Of a stretch of DNA of 64,000 bases, positions 17,616 to 26,274 are shown in pieces (position 1 is the first letter of the stretch; the number at the start of each line of letters is the position of its first letter). The position numbers and the translations under genes are program-made. Origin of the DNA: Croceicoccus naphthovorans (GTDB lineage Bacteria > Pseudomonadota > Alphaproteobacteria > Sphingomonadales > Sphingomonadaceae); contig NZ_CP011771.1 of NCBI RefSeq assembly GCF_001028705.1, positions 62,001 through 126,000 of the forward strand, given 5' to 3'. The notes beneath the pieces are model-generated. The model was not told the DNA's origin, ran no database searches, and was given only the letters and a program-made list of their open reading frames with translations.

Positions 17616-18980
17616 TCATTCGGCCGCGTTGAGCTTTTCGTTCCAGAAATTGCGATTCGTGAAGACCGAATCCCAATTGTCGTCGTTTGCCTTCACGCTC
17701 GCCCAATCGGGGGCATCGATCATTTCCTTCCAGAACCGGTAGAAGCCCCGGTAGGATGTCTCGCCAATGAAGCTGATGCCGACGATTCCGGGATAAACCG
17801 GATGCGGTCCTTCGTAGCCGACGCCCATGGTCGAATTCATCATGCCGTCACGCGTGATCACGCCACGGTTCACGTAGGTTGCCGAAGACATGTTTTCGCC
17901 GTCGTCGCTTTCCAGCGTCCCGGCGGTTCCGAATGTTCTCGTCGCTTCGCGCTGTATCGCACTCTTGGTAGCGGGATCGGCATCGCTCGGCACCATGGTA
18001 TAGGTCCATACTTCAATCTCGTGCGGCCCGCGTGGATGCCAGATTTTGAAGGTGTTGGTGCCATACAGGAACGAGCAATTGGGGAAGATCCCGCCGTTCC
18101 AGTGCCCGACATAAAGCCGTTCGCGATCCGCGCCAAACTTGCGGCGCACCTCGCCGCGGGTGTCCTCAAGATATTTGTTCCAGCCGTCGCCCTTTCGGTG
18201 GATCCCAGCCGCCGCGTTGTCGACCAACCCAAAGCCATGACCATGCCGGGTCGTGAACTGCAATCCAAGATCGTCGAAGGGAATGTCCGCGCGGTTGCCG
18301 GCCAGTCCCGCAAACGGACCACCGATCTGACCAAGCGCCGCCGCATGGGTCCATCCGACATGATATCCGTCGCCGACAAAATTTTCGGCCGGCACTTTCC
18401 AGTTGCAGTGAAGCAGGCTCTTCATCGGCGGACCGAGCAGTTCCAGCCCAGCGCCCCCTCCTTCCCAGATGGTGTCGAGATAAAAACGGAATTCGCCCAG
18501 GTAGTCTTCAAGGCTTGGCGCTTCGGGATCATGGCAACCGAAAATGAAACCCTTGTAGGTTTCGACCCGAACAGACTTCGCCGCCAGCTCTTGCTTATCG
18601 AGTTTGTTGTGGTAACAGCGCGACTCGAGTGGGACATCGACCAACGATCCATCCTGCCCGTACACCCAGCCGTGATAATTGCAGACGAACGCCTTGGCGT
18701 TACCGCTGTCGGCGTGGCAAATCTGGTTGCCGCGGTGCGTGCACGAATTGATAAAGGCGCGGAAGGTCCCGTCGCTCTGGTGCGAAAGGATGATCTTGTC
18801 CTCGGCCATATAAGTCGTGATGAAGTCGCCCGGCTTCGGGAGAAGCGATTTGTGGCCGAGCATCAACCATGCCCGGGAAAAAATCCGCTCTATTTCAAGA
18901 TCATAAACGTCTCTGTCCCAGAACACCTGACGGGACTGGCTAGCATTGACAGTGTCTACGAGTGTGGTGTCGCCGCTCAT
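17616..18980 (-). CDS. bphA1f: PAH/biphenyl ring-hydroxylating dioxygenase, large (alpha) subunit
   Basis: A 454-residue Rieske oxygenase alpha subunit. The [2Fe-2S] ligands are C80, H82, C100 and H103 (CTHRGN, CNYHGW). The mononuclear iron site is in NFVGDGYHVGWTH, with bridging D204 and ligands H207 and H212. The pattern and length match naphthalene/biphenyl-type dioxygenases, and the sequence agrees with what I recall of sphingomonad BphA1f/PhnA1a, which has broad PAH specificity. The start MSGDTTLVD is preceded by GGAGAGA; an earlier ATG lacks one. It forms cis-dihydrodiols, with electrons from BphA4 (32155) through BphA3 (51671). Confidence 0.93.
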   Translation of the reverse strand: MSGDTTLVDTVNASQSRQVFWDRDVYDLEIERIFSRAWLMLGHKSLLPKPGDFITTYMAEDKIILSHQSDGTFRAFINSCTHRGNQICHADSGNAKAFVCNYHGWVYGQDGSLVDVPLESRCYHNKLDKQELAAKSVRVETYKGFIFGCHDPEAPSLEDYLGEFRFYLDTIWEGGGAGLELLGPPMKSLLHCNWKVPAENFVGDGYHVGWTHAAALGQIGGPFAGLAGNRADIPFDDLGLQFTTRHGHGFGLVDNAAAGIHRKGDGWNKYLEDTRGEVRRKFGADRERLYVGHWNGGIFPNCSFLYGTNTFKIWHPRGPHEIEVWTYTMVPSDADPATKSAIQREATRTFGTAGTLESDDGENMSSATYVNRGVITRDGMMNSTMGVGYEGPHPVYPGIVGISFIGETSYRGFYRFWKEMIDAPDWASVKANDDNWDSVFTNRNFWNEKLNAAE

Positions 18981-19034
18981 GGCTCTCTCCGGTTTCACGC
19001 CCCCGATTGTCTTCGGCAGAATCGTGCACTAAGG

Positions 19035-19060
19035 GCAATGCGATGCACGATATGCAAAAA
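19035..19060. promoter_or_regulatory. Intergenic motif copy in the divergent bphA1f/DMT promoter
   Basis: GGCAATGCGATGCACGATATGCAAAA shares TTTGCATAT (on the minus strand) with the sequence at 33450-33466 and lies between divergent start codons at 18980 and 19087. It may be a regulator site or part of a promoter. Confidence 0.3.
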
Positions 19061-19086
19061 GTCGACGCTATGCAAGTGGGATTGAA

Positions 19087-20067
19087 ATGGTCGGGCCGTT
19101 CCGTCTGATGGGCGCTGCCAACTGTTCCCCAGGCTGGCGGCGTGCCCCAGGTTACCTGTGGAATTCACCATTCTTGCTGCTTTCGCTCGCTTCGCTGTTC
19201 TGGGCCTTGAATCCCATCGTCGGCCGGGCGGCGCGCGACTTGCTTTCTCCCCTGTCGCTGGCCTTTTGGCGTTGGGTGGTTGCTTTGCTGTTCGTTCTGC
19301 CATTTGCCTGGCAGCACATCGTGGCCGATCGTCTGGTCCTGCGCGAGTCCTGGCGCCTGCTCGCGGTATTGGGCGTATTCGGCGTGGGGGTGTTCGCCTT
19401 CATCGTTTACTGGAGCCTGCAACTCACTACAGCCACCAACAGCCTGCTGCTGCAATCGACCATGCCGGTAATGACTCTGGTCATGCCCAGCATCCTCTTT
19501 GGGGAGCGGATCAGGCCGCTATTGGTTGCCAGTGCGACGCTGTCCTTTACCGGAGTCGTCTGGATCGTGACCAGAGGGCAGCCTTTCGCGTTGCATCTTG
19601 GCGGGCTCAACCACGGCGACTTGCTCGCCCTGACCGGGGTCTTCCTTTACTCGGCCTATGCGACGTTCTTGCGCAAGGTGCCCGCCATACACCACATCAC
19701 TCTGCTCGCGGTGCTGTTCGCGGTCGGCATGGGAGCGCTGGCTGTACCTTACCTGGTCAGCCTGGCCGACAGCGGGGTCGCCACGCCACGAATTGAAGTG
19801 ATTAGCGCAGTGGTCTATGTTGGCATCTTTCCCTCGCTGATTGCCTATGCGTTCTTCAACCGCGCGGTAGTCCTGATCGGTTCAGTAAGAGCCGGCGTCT
19901 ACATGAACCTGCCTACAGTGTTTGGTGTTTTTCTGGCGGTGCTGCTGTTGGGGGAGAGACTCGAAACCTATCACATGGTCGGAGCGGCCATTGTGGTGGC
20001 CGCGATATTCGTTTCGCGCCGAGCAGCGGCGGGCCAGACAGAAAACAGGGGAGAGCGGAAACCATGA
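19087..20067 (+). CDS. DMT-superfamily (EamA) transporter
   Basis: A 326-residue, ten-helix membrane protein with two EamA repeats (about residues 28-160 and 175-310). SLFWALNPIVGRAARDLLSP and LGERLETYHMVGAAIVVAAI are typical of the drug/metabolite transporter superfamily. Substrate unknown. The first about 24 residues are not hydrophobic and an internal start is possible. Its last codons abut the truncated propionyl-CoA synthetase, suggesting the 3' flank was rearranged. Confidence 0.85.
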   Translation: MVGPFRLMGAANCSPGWRRAPGYLWNSPFLLLSLASLFWALNPIVGRAARDLLSPLSLAFWRWVVALLFVLPFAWQHIVADRLVLRESWRLLAVLGVFGVGVFAFIVYWSLQLTTATNSLLLQSTMPVMTLVMPSILFGERIRPLLVASATLSFTGVVWIVTRGQPFALHLGGLNHGDLLALTGVFLYSAYATFLRKVPAIHHITLLAVLFAVGMGALAVPYLVSLADSGVATPRIEVISAVVYVGIFPSLIAYAFFNRAVVLIGSVRAGVYMNLPTVFGVFLAVLLLGERLETYHMVGAAIVVAAIFVSRRAAAGQTENRGERKP

Positions 20068-21639
20068 GTGATGATCCCCGAGACGGTTTTCGCGATGCTG
20101 GCTTGCGCGCGGCCCGGTGTGATCCATTCCGTTGTGTTCGGCGGGTTCGCCCCACCCGAACTGGCCAAGCGGATCGACGATGCCACCCCCAAACTGGTGC
20201 TCACCGCTTCGTGCGGAATCGAGGGCAGCCGCACCATTGCCTGCAAGCCGTTGGTCGACGAAGCGCTGGTCCTTGCCGCCCACTCGGTCGAGCATGTCGT
20301 CCTGGTCCAGCGCGAACAGCTAACCGCGGACTTGATGCCCGTCCGAGACATTGACTGGCACGATCTGCGGCGGAGGACCGCCGATATGCCGGTGCCTCCA
20401 TGCGTTCCTCTCGCCTCCGGCGATCCGCTCTACATCCTCTACACTTGGGGCACCACAGGAACTCCCAAGGGTGTGGTGCGCGACAATGGCGGACATGCCG
20501 TGGCCCTGTCGTGGTCGATGGCCAACATCTATGGCATCGGGGCACGGGACACGTTCTGGGCTGCCTCGGACGTCGGTTGGGTGGTGGGGCATAGCTACAT
20601 CGTCTATGCCCCGCTGCTGGTTGGGGCCACGACCGTCCTGTTCGAAGGCAAGCCTGTCGGCACACCCGATCCCGGCACGTTCTGGCGGACCATAGCGCGC
20701 CATAATGTCAAGAGTTTCTTCACCGCGCCGACCGCGATTCGGGCGATCCGCAAGGAGGATCCCGATGCCCGGTACCTGAAGGAGATCGGCGTCGGCGCGT
20801 GCCGTGCCGTGTTTCTGGCCGGCGAACGCGCCGACCCGGAAACGATTGCCTGGCTGGAGCGGAAAAGCGGTTTGCCGGTGATCGATCATTGGTGCCAGAC
20901 CGAGCTTGGCTGGCCGGCCATCGCTTCGTGCTTCGCGATGGGGGATCTGCGCCGCAAGCCTGGCAGCGCTGGCTTTCCGGTGCCAGGATATCAGTTCGCC
21001 ATCCTCGACGACGAAGGATTTGCTCTGCCCGACAAGGCAAGCGGCAATGTTGTGATCAAGACCCCGCTGCCGCCCGGCACTTTCCGTTCGCTGTGGAACA
21101 ACAACGCCACGTTTGTCCGAAATTTCGAGACGTTCCCTGGGTACTACGAAACCGGTGATGCAGGCTTTCGCGACAGTGAGGGCTTCATGCACATCATGGG
21201 ACGAACCGACGACATCATCAACATCGCCGGTCATCGGCTGTCGACCGGACAGATGGAAGAGATCGTGTCGCGGCAACCAGGTGTCGCTGAATGCGCCGTC
21301 GTCGGTGCGGACGATAACCTCAAAGGTATGGTACCGATTGCTTTCGTCACCCCGCAGATTGGTTATGCGGCAGACAAGAGCATAGCCGAGCGCGCTGTCC
21401 TTGCCGTGCGTAGCGAGCTTGGTGCGATCGCGGCGATGAAGGCGGTGCTGGTCGTTGAGCAATTGCCCAAGACCCGTTCTGGCAAGATCTTGCGTAGCCT
21501 GCTCCGCAAGATCGTGAACCGCGAACCCTTTGATATCCCCGCGACAATTGACGATCCAGAAACGCCGGCCAAGATTGCGGCGGTTTGTCGGGAAGAATTG
21601 GGACTAGACGACCCTCATCTGCAAAATCCCGGTAAGTGA
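20068..21639 (+). CDS. Propionyl-CoA synthetase-like protein, N-terminally truncated
   Basis: The 523 residues align from memory with PrpE from about residue 105 onward: IPETVFAMLACARPGVIHSV, RDNGGHAVAL, ASDVGWVVGHSYIVY and the C-terminal KTRSGKILR lysine motif are all present. PrpE is normally about 630 residues, so the N-terminal segment is missing. The phosphate loop reads YTWGTTGTPKG where YTSGTTGKPKG is usual, so two conserved positions are altered. The preserved frame begins one base after the transporter stop. It is probably a recombination remnant with doubtful activity, although the frame is intact. Confidence 0.75.
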   Translation: MMIPETVFAMLACARPGVIHSVVFGGFAPPELAKRIDDATPKLVLTASCGIEGSRTIACKPLVDEALVLAAHSVEHVVLVQREQLTADLMPVRDIDWHDLRRRTADMPVPPCVPLASGDPLYILYTWGTTGTPKGVVRDNGGHAVALSWSMANIYGIGARDTFWAASDVGWVVGHSYIVYAPLLVGATTVLFEGKPVGTPDPGTFWRTIARHNVKSFFTAPTAIRAIRKEDPDARYLKEIGVGACRAVFLAGERADPETIAWLERKSGLPVIDHWCQTELGWPAIASCFAMGDLRRKPGSAGFPVPGYQFAILDDEGFALPDKASGNVVIKTPLPPGTFRSLWNNNATFVRNFETFPGYYETGDAGFRDSEGFMHIMGRTDDIINIAGHRLSTGQMEEIVSRQPGVAECAVVGADDNLKGMVPIAFVTPQIGYAADKSIAERAVLAVRSELGAIAAMKAVLVVEQLPKTRSGKILRSLLRKIVNREPFDIPATIDDPETPAKIAAVCREELGLDDPHLQNPGK

Positions 21640-21793
21640 TTGACCTGCATCATGAGTTTTCGACCGTTTAGAGCGAACGCTGCCGCTTCAGGATTTCATT
21701 GGCCGGGAAAGGAGGCGTTCGCGATCGCTCGGCGCGAGGAACTGCTCGGGACGGTGGTCAGCGACAAGGCAGAGTGAATAGCCCCTAGATTTC
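21640..21793. other. Non-coding gap before the IS3 element
   Basis: This 154-bp stretch holds no recognisable gene. A 41-codon frame (21652-21777) ends in a protein-like ARREELLGTVVSDKAE tail and might be a gene remnant, but I do not recognise it. Confidence 0.3.
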
Positions 21794-22069
21794 TGGACGC
21801 CTTCGATCCTAATTTTGAGGACAGGAGGCTATTATGGGGAAGCCCAACTTCAGTGATGAGTTCAAGCGTGATGCGGTGGCCCAGATCACCGAACGCGGGT
21901 ATCTAGTGGCGGAGGTCTCGCAGCGGCTCGGGGTCAGCGCGCACTCGCTGTATGCGTGGAAGCGGCAGCTGGCGAAAGTCGTGTCTGGTGATGCCAGCAA
22001 GGATGCCGAGATCCGCCAGCTGAAGCGCGAGCTGGCCCGGGTGACCGAGGAGCGCGACATCCTAAAAAA

Positions 22070-23411
22070 CGTAAGGCCCGCCCCCGTCTGCAAGGATAGA
22101 ATGGATGGCGTAGTGGGTCTGCATCAACGTATCCGGTCTCAGGCTTGCTGTCCTGGCCAAGATGGGTTCCGCGCGGGTGGGGCCTCATAAAGCTATCGGC
22201 GTCATGCGCCACATTTTTAACCAGGCTAACCGCTCCGCCGGTTCGACCGTTATGCCATCTTTCTCACCTCCACAGACATGTCGAGCAGCCGGTTCTGCCA
22301 GGCCGCAATTGCGTCAGGTCAAGCTTGCTTGCGGCCGATATGCGTCGCCGCGCCGAAGGACAGCCCAGGCGATCCGAGCCAGCTTGGCAGCCAGCGCAAC
22401 CACCACAACATTGGGATGCGCGCGTGCAAGCAGATTGCGGATCCAGGCCCCGAGTGCCGTTGGTCTTTCGGCGAAGTGCCGCATCGCCGCCCGCGCGCCG
22501 TGGATGAGCTGGGTTCGCAGGTAGCGATTTCCGCGTTTGCTGATCCCGAGCATTTTGGTTTTGCCGCCGGTTGAATGTTGGCGCGGCGTCAGACCGAGCC
22601 ATGCAGCCAGATCGCGTGCCTTGGCGAACGCGCTGGCATCACCCACTGCGGCGACCAAGGCCGTTGCATTGATCACGCCGATGCCGGGAACCGTAACCAG
22701 ACGCCGTGCCAGATCGTCTTCCCGCGTCATTGCAATCAATTCCTCGTCATAGGCGCTGATCCTGCGATCAAGGTCCGCCCATTCCTCTCGCAAGTCGTTC
22801 AGTAGACGCAGCATTCGGGCGCTGATCGCAAGTTCGCCCGACATAAGTTCGCCCAGTCGCCGGATCAGAGGAGCACGCCGTTGCGGCAGGATGATGCCAC
22901 GCTCCAGCAAGACCGCGCGCAATTGGTTGGTTAGCCGTGTTCGCTCCGCAACCAGCCTCGCTCGCGCCCGATGCAGAATTTGTAAATCCAGCTGCGCTTC
23001 GCTTTTCGGCGTCACCAGGCGCATTGTCGGACGGGTCGCGGCTTCGGTGATAGCCTCGGCATCCCGGTCGTCGGTTTTCTGGCGCCTTGACGTAATGCTG
23101 AACGTATTCCGGCGACATCAATCGCACGACGTGTCCCTGCGTCACGAAGATGCGGCTCAGAAAGTGCGCCCCGCAGCATGCCTCCATCGCCACCACGCAT
23201 TGCGGCAACTTCGAGACGAACCTGATCAGCCCCTCGCGCGTCATTCGCCGACGCATCACGACCGCGCCCGTGGCATCAAGGCCTGCGACGCTGCAGCTGT
23301 TCTTGCCAAGATCTACGCCCAAAATGCTGATCGCCGGATTCGTCATAGATCTTCTCCACTTCCATTCCGGCAGCATGATAATGCCGGTCGGTGAGGGGCG
23401 GGCCATCCCAT
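22070..23411 (-). mobile_element. IS110-family element inserted in IS3 OrfA
   Basis: About 1.34 kb lies between the two halves of IS3 OrfA. Near its ends are the inverted sequences GGCCCGCCCC (22075-22084) and GGGGCGGGCC (23395-23404). It encodes an IS110-type (DEDD plus transposase_20) transposase on the minus strand. The exact ends are uncertain because the target is an A run. Confidence 0.75.
22314..23346 (-). pseudogene. IS110-family transposase, frameshifted
   Basis: The N-terminal DEDD domain (MTNPAISILGVDLGKNS, start at 23346) and the C-terminal transposase_20 domain (VTVPGIGVINATALVAAVGD, ARDLAAWLGLTPRQHSTGGK) are in different frames. The shift is at about 23085: the expected KTDDRDAEAI reads through only after removing one base from a GGCGCC stretch. 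Together they span the usual about 340 residues. Either the gene is dead or there is a one-base sequence error. Confidence 0.8.
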
Positions 23412-23443
23412 AAAGCCACCGCGTATTTCGCCCCAGATGCAAA

Positions 23444-24316
23444 GTGAGGTACGCGTTCATCGCCGAGCATCGTGATCGTTTCCGTGTGCGGGCAATGTGC
23501 CGGTGCCTCGCCGTGCAGCCCAGTGGCTATTATGCCTGGCAGAAGAGTCCGCTGAGCCAGCGGGCTCGGGAAGACGCTCGGCAGACGGAGTTGCTGCGGC
23601 AAGCCTGGAACGACAGCGGCAAGGTCTATGGCTACCGCAAGCTGCACGATGTGCTCGATCGGGGAGAGACATCCTGCCCGAACCGTATCGCCCGCCTGAC
23701 CAGACTGGCGGGTATCAAGGCGCAGATCGGCTACAAGCGCCGGCCGGGCAGCTATGGCGGCAAGCCATCGCTGGCGGTCGACAACACTCTGGATCGCCAG
23801 TTCGACGTGGCTGCGCCAGACCGGGCCTGGGTGACGGACATTACCTACATCCGCACCATGGAGGGCTTTGCCTATCTGGCCGTCGTGATCGATCTCTACT
23901 CCCGCCGGGTGGTGGGGTGGTCGATGCAAAGCCGGCAAACCACCGATGTGGTGCTGCAGGCGCTGCACATGGCTGTATGGCGGCGCAAACCGAAGCAGCG
24001 GGTGCTGATCCACTCAGACCAGGGCTCGCAGTTCACCAGCATGGACTGGGCTGCGTTCATCCGGGCTCACAATCTTGAGCACTCGATGAGCCGACGCGGC
24101 AACTGCCATGACAATGCCGTCGCCGAGAGCTTCTTCTCCTCGCTCAAGCGCGAACGCATCCGCCGCCGCACCTACAAAAACCGCGAAGAAGCCCGACAGG
24201 ACGTGTTCGATTACGTCGAGATGTTCTACAACCCGGTGCGCAAGCAGGTCAGGAACGGGATGCTGTCACCCGTCGAGTTCGAACGGCAGCAGATTTTGAA
24301 AGCGGAAGGCGTCTAG
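23444..24316 (+). CDS. IS3-family transposase OrfB (DDE integrase core)
   Basis: A 290-residue rve-type integrase domain: the HTH_21 region (GYRKLHDVL) near residue 65, the DDE aspartates in VTDITYI and HSDQGSQFT, and the glutamate in NCHDNAVAESFFSSLK. Start is GTG overlapping the OrfA stop; in the intact element OrfAB would be made by -1 frameshifting at the A run. The ORF is complete, but with OrfA interrupted it should not be functional alone. Its stop codon contains the TA target used by the IS630 element. Confidence 0.85.
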   Translation: MRYAFIAEHRDRFRVRAMCRCLAVQPSGYYAWQKSPLSQRAREDARQTELLRQAWNDSGKVYGYRKLHDVLDRGETSCPNRIARLTRLAGIKAQIGYKRRPGSYGGKPSLAVDNTLDRQFDVAAPDRAWVTDITYIRTMEGFAYLAVVIDLYSRRVVGWSMQSRQTTDVVLQALHMAVWRRKPKQRVLIHSDQGSQFTSMDWAAFIRAHNLEHSMSRRGNCHDNAVAESFFSSLKRERIRRRTYKNREEARQDVFDYVEMFYNPVRKQVRNGMLSPVEFERQQILKAEGV

Positions 24317-25487
24317 TCATCTGGAACTGAAATAAGCTTCATTGTATGCTGCCTGCGCGAGAGGAGCGCAGTATGGCCAACGCTATCGGCAGACCGACGA
24401 AACCAGTGGTTCTGGAAGCGGAGGAACGGGAATATCTGGAGCGGCAGGTGCGCCGACGGCGAGTGTCCCGTTCGATGTCGGAACGATGCCGGATCATCTT
24501 ACGATGTGCAGACGGCATCCAGAGCAAGGTCGTGGCGGCTGAGTTGGGCGTGCACGAGCACACAGTCGGCAAGTGGCGCAGGCGCTTTCTCAAGGATCGT
24601 ATCGAGGGGCTGCTGGACGAAGCTCGACCAGGCAGACCCCGGACGATCGCGGATGATCAGGTGGCAGCCGTGATCGAGCGGACACTGCGCTCGAAGCCAG
24701 ATGACGCGACCCACTGGTCAATCCGTTCGATGGCAGGCGCGACCGGCTTTTCACATACCACGATCCGCCGAATCTGGGCGGCCTTTGGATTGCAGCCGCA
24801 TCGCTCGGAGACGTTCAAGCTGTCCAGCGATCCGCTGTTCGTCGACAAGGTCCGTGATATCGTTGGCCTATATCTGTCGCCGCCCAACCGCGCATTGGTG
24901 CTCAGCGTGGACGAGAAGAGCCAGATCCAAGCACTCGATCGCGAGCAGCCGGTCCTGCCGATGATGCCCGGCATGCCCGAGCGTCGCACGCACAGCTACG
25001 TCCGCCATGGCACGACCTCACTCTTCGCCGCGCTTGATATCGCCTCGGGCTTTGTCATCGGGAAATGCTACAAGCGGCACCGCGCCGCCGAGTTTCTCGA
25101 CTTTCTCAAGCAGATCGACGCGCAGGTGCCGCCCGACCTCGATGTCCACATCATCATGGACAATTACGCCACCCACAAAACCGCGCTGGTTCGGACATGG
25201 CTCGCTCGTCGGCCGCATTACCACGTCCATTTCACGCCGACCTCGGCATCCTGGATCAACCAGGTCGAACGTTGGTTTGCAGAGCTCACCCGCAAGCAGT
25301 TGAAGCGCGGTGTCCATACCTCCACCAGCGAGCTGGAGCAGGACATCCGCACCTTCATTGAACGCCACAATGAGAACCCGAAGCCATACCGGTGGACCAA
25401 GTCGGCCGACGAGATCCTCGCCTCCGTCAAGCGCTTCTGCCAAACCGCAGAACGTACATTATGCGGCGAACTTTAGATTCAGATGAC
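24316..25487 (+). mobile_element. IS630-family element
   Basis: The ends GTCATCTGGAAC (24316) and TTCAGATGAC (25478-25487) are inverted repeats, and the element is flanked on both sides by TA (24314-24315 and 25488-25489), the IS630/Tc1 target duplication. The 1.17-kb element carries one intact transposase and looks potentially active. Confidence 0.85.
24373..25476 (+). CDS. IS630-family transposase
   Basis: A 367-residue transposase starting MANAIGRPTK. It has an N-terminal helix-turn-helix (VAAELGVHEHTVGKWRRRF), an HTH_32-type linker (HWSIRSMAGATG) and a C-terminal DDE_3 domain with the catalytic acids in LSVDEKSQIQ, IMDNYATHK and a glutamate in WINQVERWF. The frame is uninterrupted and of normal length. 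Confidence 0.92.
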   Translation: MANAIGRPTKPVVLEAEEREYLERQVRRRRVSRSMSERCRIILRCADGIQSKVVAAELGVHEHTVGKWRRRFLKDRIEGLLDEARPGRPRTIADDQVAAVIERTLRSKPDDATHWSIRSMAGATGFSHTTIRRIWAAFGLQPHRSETFKLSSDPLFVDKVRDIVGLYLSPPNRALVLSVDEKSQIQALDREQPVLPMMPGMPERRTHSYVRHGTTSLFAALDIASGFVIGKCYKRHRAAEFLDFLKQIDAQVPPDLDVHIIMDNYATHKTALVRTWLARRPHYHVHFTPTSASWINQVERWFAELTRKQLKRGVHTSTSELEQDIRTFIERHNENPKPYRWTKSADEILASVKRFCQTAERTLCGEL

Positions 25488-25511
25488 TAGCTCGTCGCCC
25501 CATATCTCATC

Positions 25512-25528
25512 GTTGTATAATGTGCAAA
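25512..25528. promoter_or_regulatory. Orphan copy of an intergenic motif next to IS630
   Basis: GTTGTATAATGTGCAAA matches the complement of 33450-33466 at 16 of 17 positions. It lies in the 116-bp gap between the IS630 end and the stop of the RraA-type gene, where no gene starts, so it may be the promoter of a gene lost when the IS array arrived. Confidence 0.4.
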
Positions 25529-25605
25529 TATTATCCCATTACGCCATTTGCCGCGACCGGAACGGCGGCCGCCACTCGGTCTGGAATGAGGCCTGTTCGG
25601 AGGCA

Positions 25606-26262
25606 TCAAACCGCACGCGACTGAAGCGAGTGATACCCACCGGCGCGCCGGGCTTCGTCCAGGCGCATTCCCGCATCAACGGCGGCGAGGATCGCTTTTT
25701 CGGCGATTTCTACTTCTTCGGCGATCGCAACGACTTCCTCGACCCGGCCCGCCGGAATCGCGACGACCCCATCGGAATCCCCAACCAGCCAATCGCCGGG
25801 CTCGATCCGCACCTCTACAAGTTGAATCGGCACACCATAAGCATGCGCGGTGGATCTGTCTTTGGCAGTCCGCATTGTGACGCTGCGGGAGAATACAGGG
25901 TATTTCAGCAAAACACAGCAATCGCTGTCTCGGCAGACACCATCGATCACCGTGCCTGCGACGCCCTTCTTGTGCGCCACACGGGTCAAGATATCGCCCC
26001 AGACGGTCTGATCCAATTTACCGCCGTTGTCGATTGCTACCACTGCCCCTTCGGGCACGTCGTCGATATAGTCTCCGACTATTCCCTGGGTCAGTCCGAC
26101 CGGAAGCATCTGAACCGTGAAGGCTGGTCCCGCAAACTTCATCCCCCGTGCTACCGGCAGGATTCCAATCGCCTGGCCGCTGATCGCCAGACGATCCAGC
26201 GCATCGGACAAGGCGGTTACACCCACTGCATTCAGCCGCCTAACGAGTGTTTCCTCGCTCAT
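25606..26262 (-). CDS. RraA-family protein (4-carboxy-4-hydroxy-2-oxoadipate aldolase-like), copy 1
   Basis: A 218-residue RraA-like protein. The class II metal and substrate motif VIDGVCRDSD (about residues 115-124) contains the conserved D and RD found in HMG/CHA aldolases such as LigK, and VAIDNGGKLDQTVWGDI supplies the first conserved segment. Such aldolases split 4-carboxy-4-hydroxy-2-oxoadipate into pyruvate and oxaloacetate in the protocatechuate 4,5-cleavage pathway. It is the last gene of an operon with a LigJ-like hydratase, which supports that role. A second copy lies 12 bp upstream. Confidence 0.8.
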   Translation of the reverse strand: MSEETLVRRLNAVGVTALSDALDRLAISGQAIGILPVARGMKFAGPAFTVQMLPVGLTQGIVGDYIDDVPEGAVVAIDNGGKLDQTVWGDILTRVAHKKGVAGTVIDGVCRDSDCCVLLKYPVFSRSVTMRTAKDRSTAHAYGVPIQLVEVRIEPGDWLVGDSDGVVAIPAGRVEEVVAIAEEVEIAEKAILAAVDAGMRLDEARRAGGYHSLQSRAV

Positions 26263-26274
26263 CTCTTTCCCTGC

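Larger units (their letters stand above)
21834..23447 (+). pseudogene. IS3 transposase OrfA, disrupted by insertion
   Basis: Residues 1-78 (21834-22070) form the helix-turn-helix/leucine-zipper OrfA of IS3 elements: FSDEFKRDAVAQI, VSQRLGVSAHSLYAWK and the ERDILK end. The last codons (KATAYFAPDAK, stop at 23445-23447) lie beyond an inserted IS110 element, at 23412. Removing the insert restores AAAAAA-GCC and a complete OrfA whose stop overlaps the OrfB start (GTGA). It cannot be made as an intact protein now. Confidence 0.8.
21794..24315 (+). mobile_element. IS3-family element, interrupted by an IS110 element
   Basis: The left end is TGGACGCCTTC at 21794 and the right end is the near-complement GAAGGCGTCTA at 24305-24315, bracketing OrfA and OrfB of an IS3 transposase. 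An IS110-type element splits OrfA at about 22070, so the original element was about 1.2 kb. The IS630 element begins immediately after the right end. No matching target duplication is visible. Confidence 0.75.

Noticed and set aside
22062-23447. Programmed frameshift protein across IS3 OrfA and OrfB
   Set aside because: The A-run where slippage would occur is split by the IS110 insertion, so no OrfAB fusion can be made at present.
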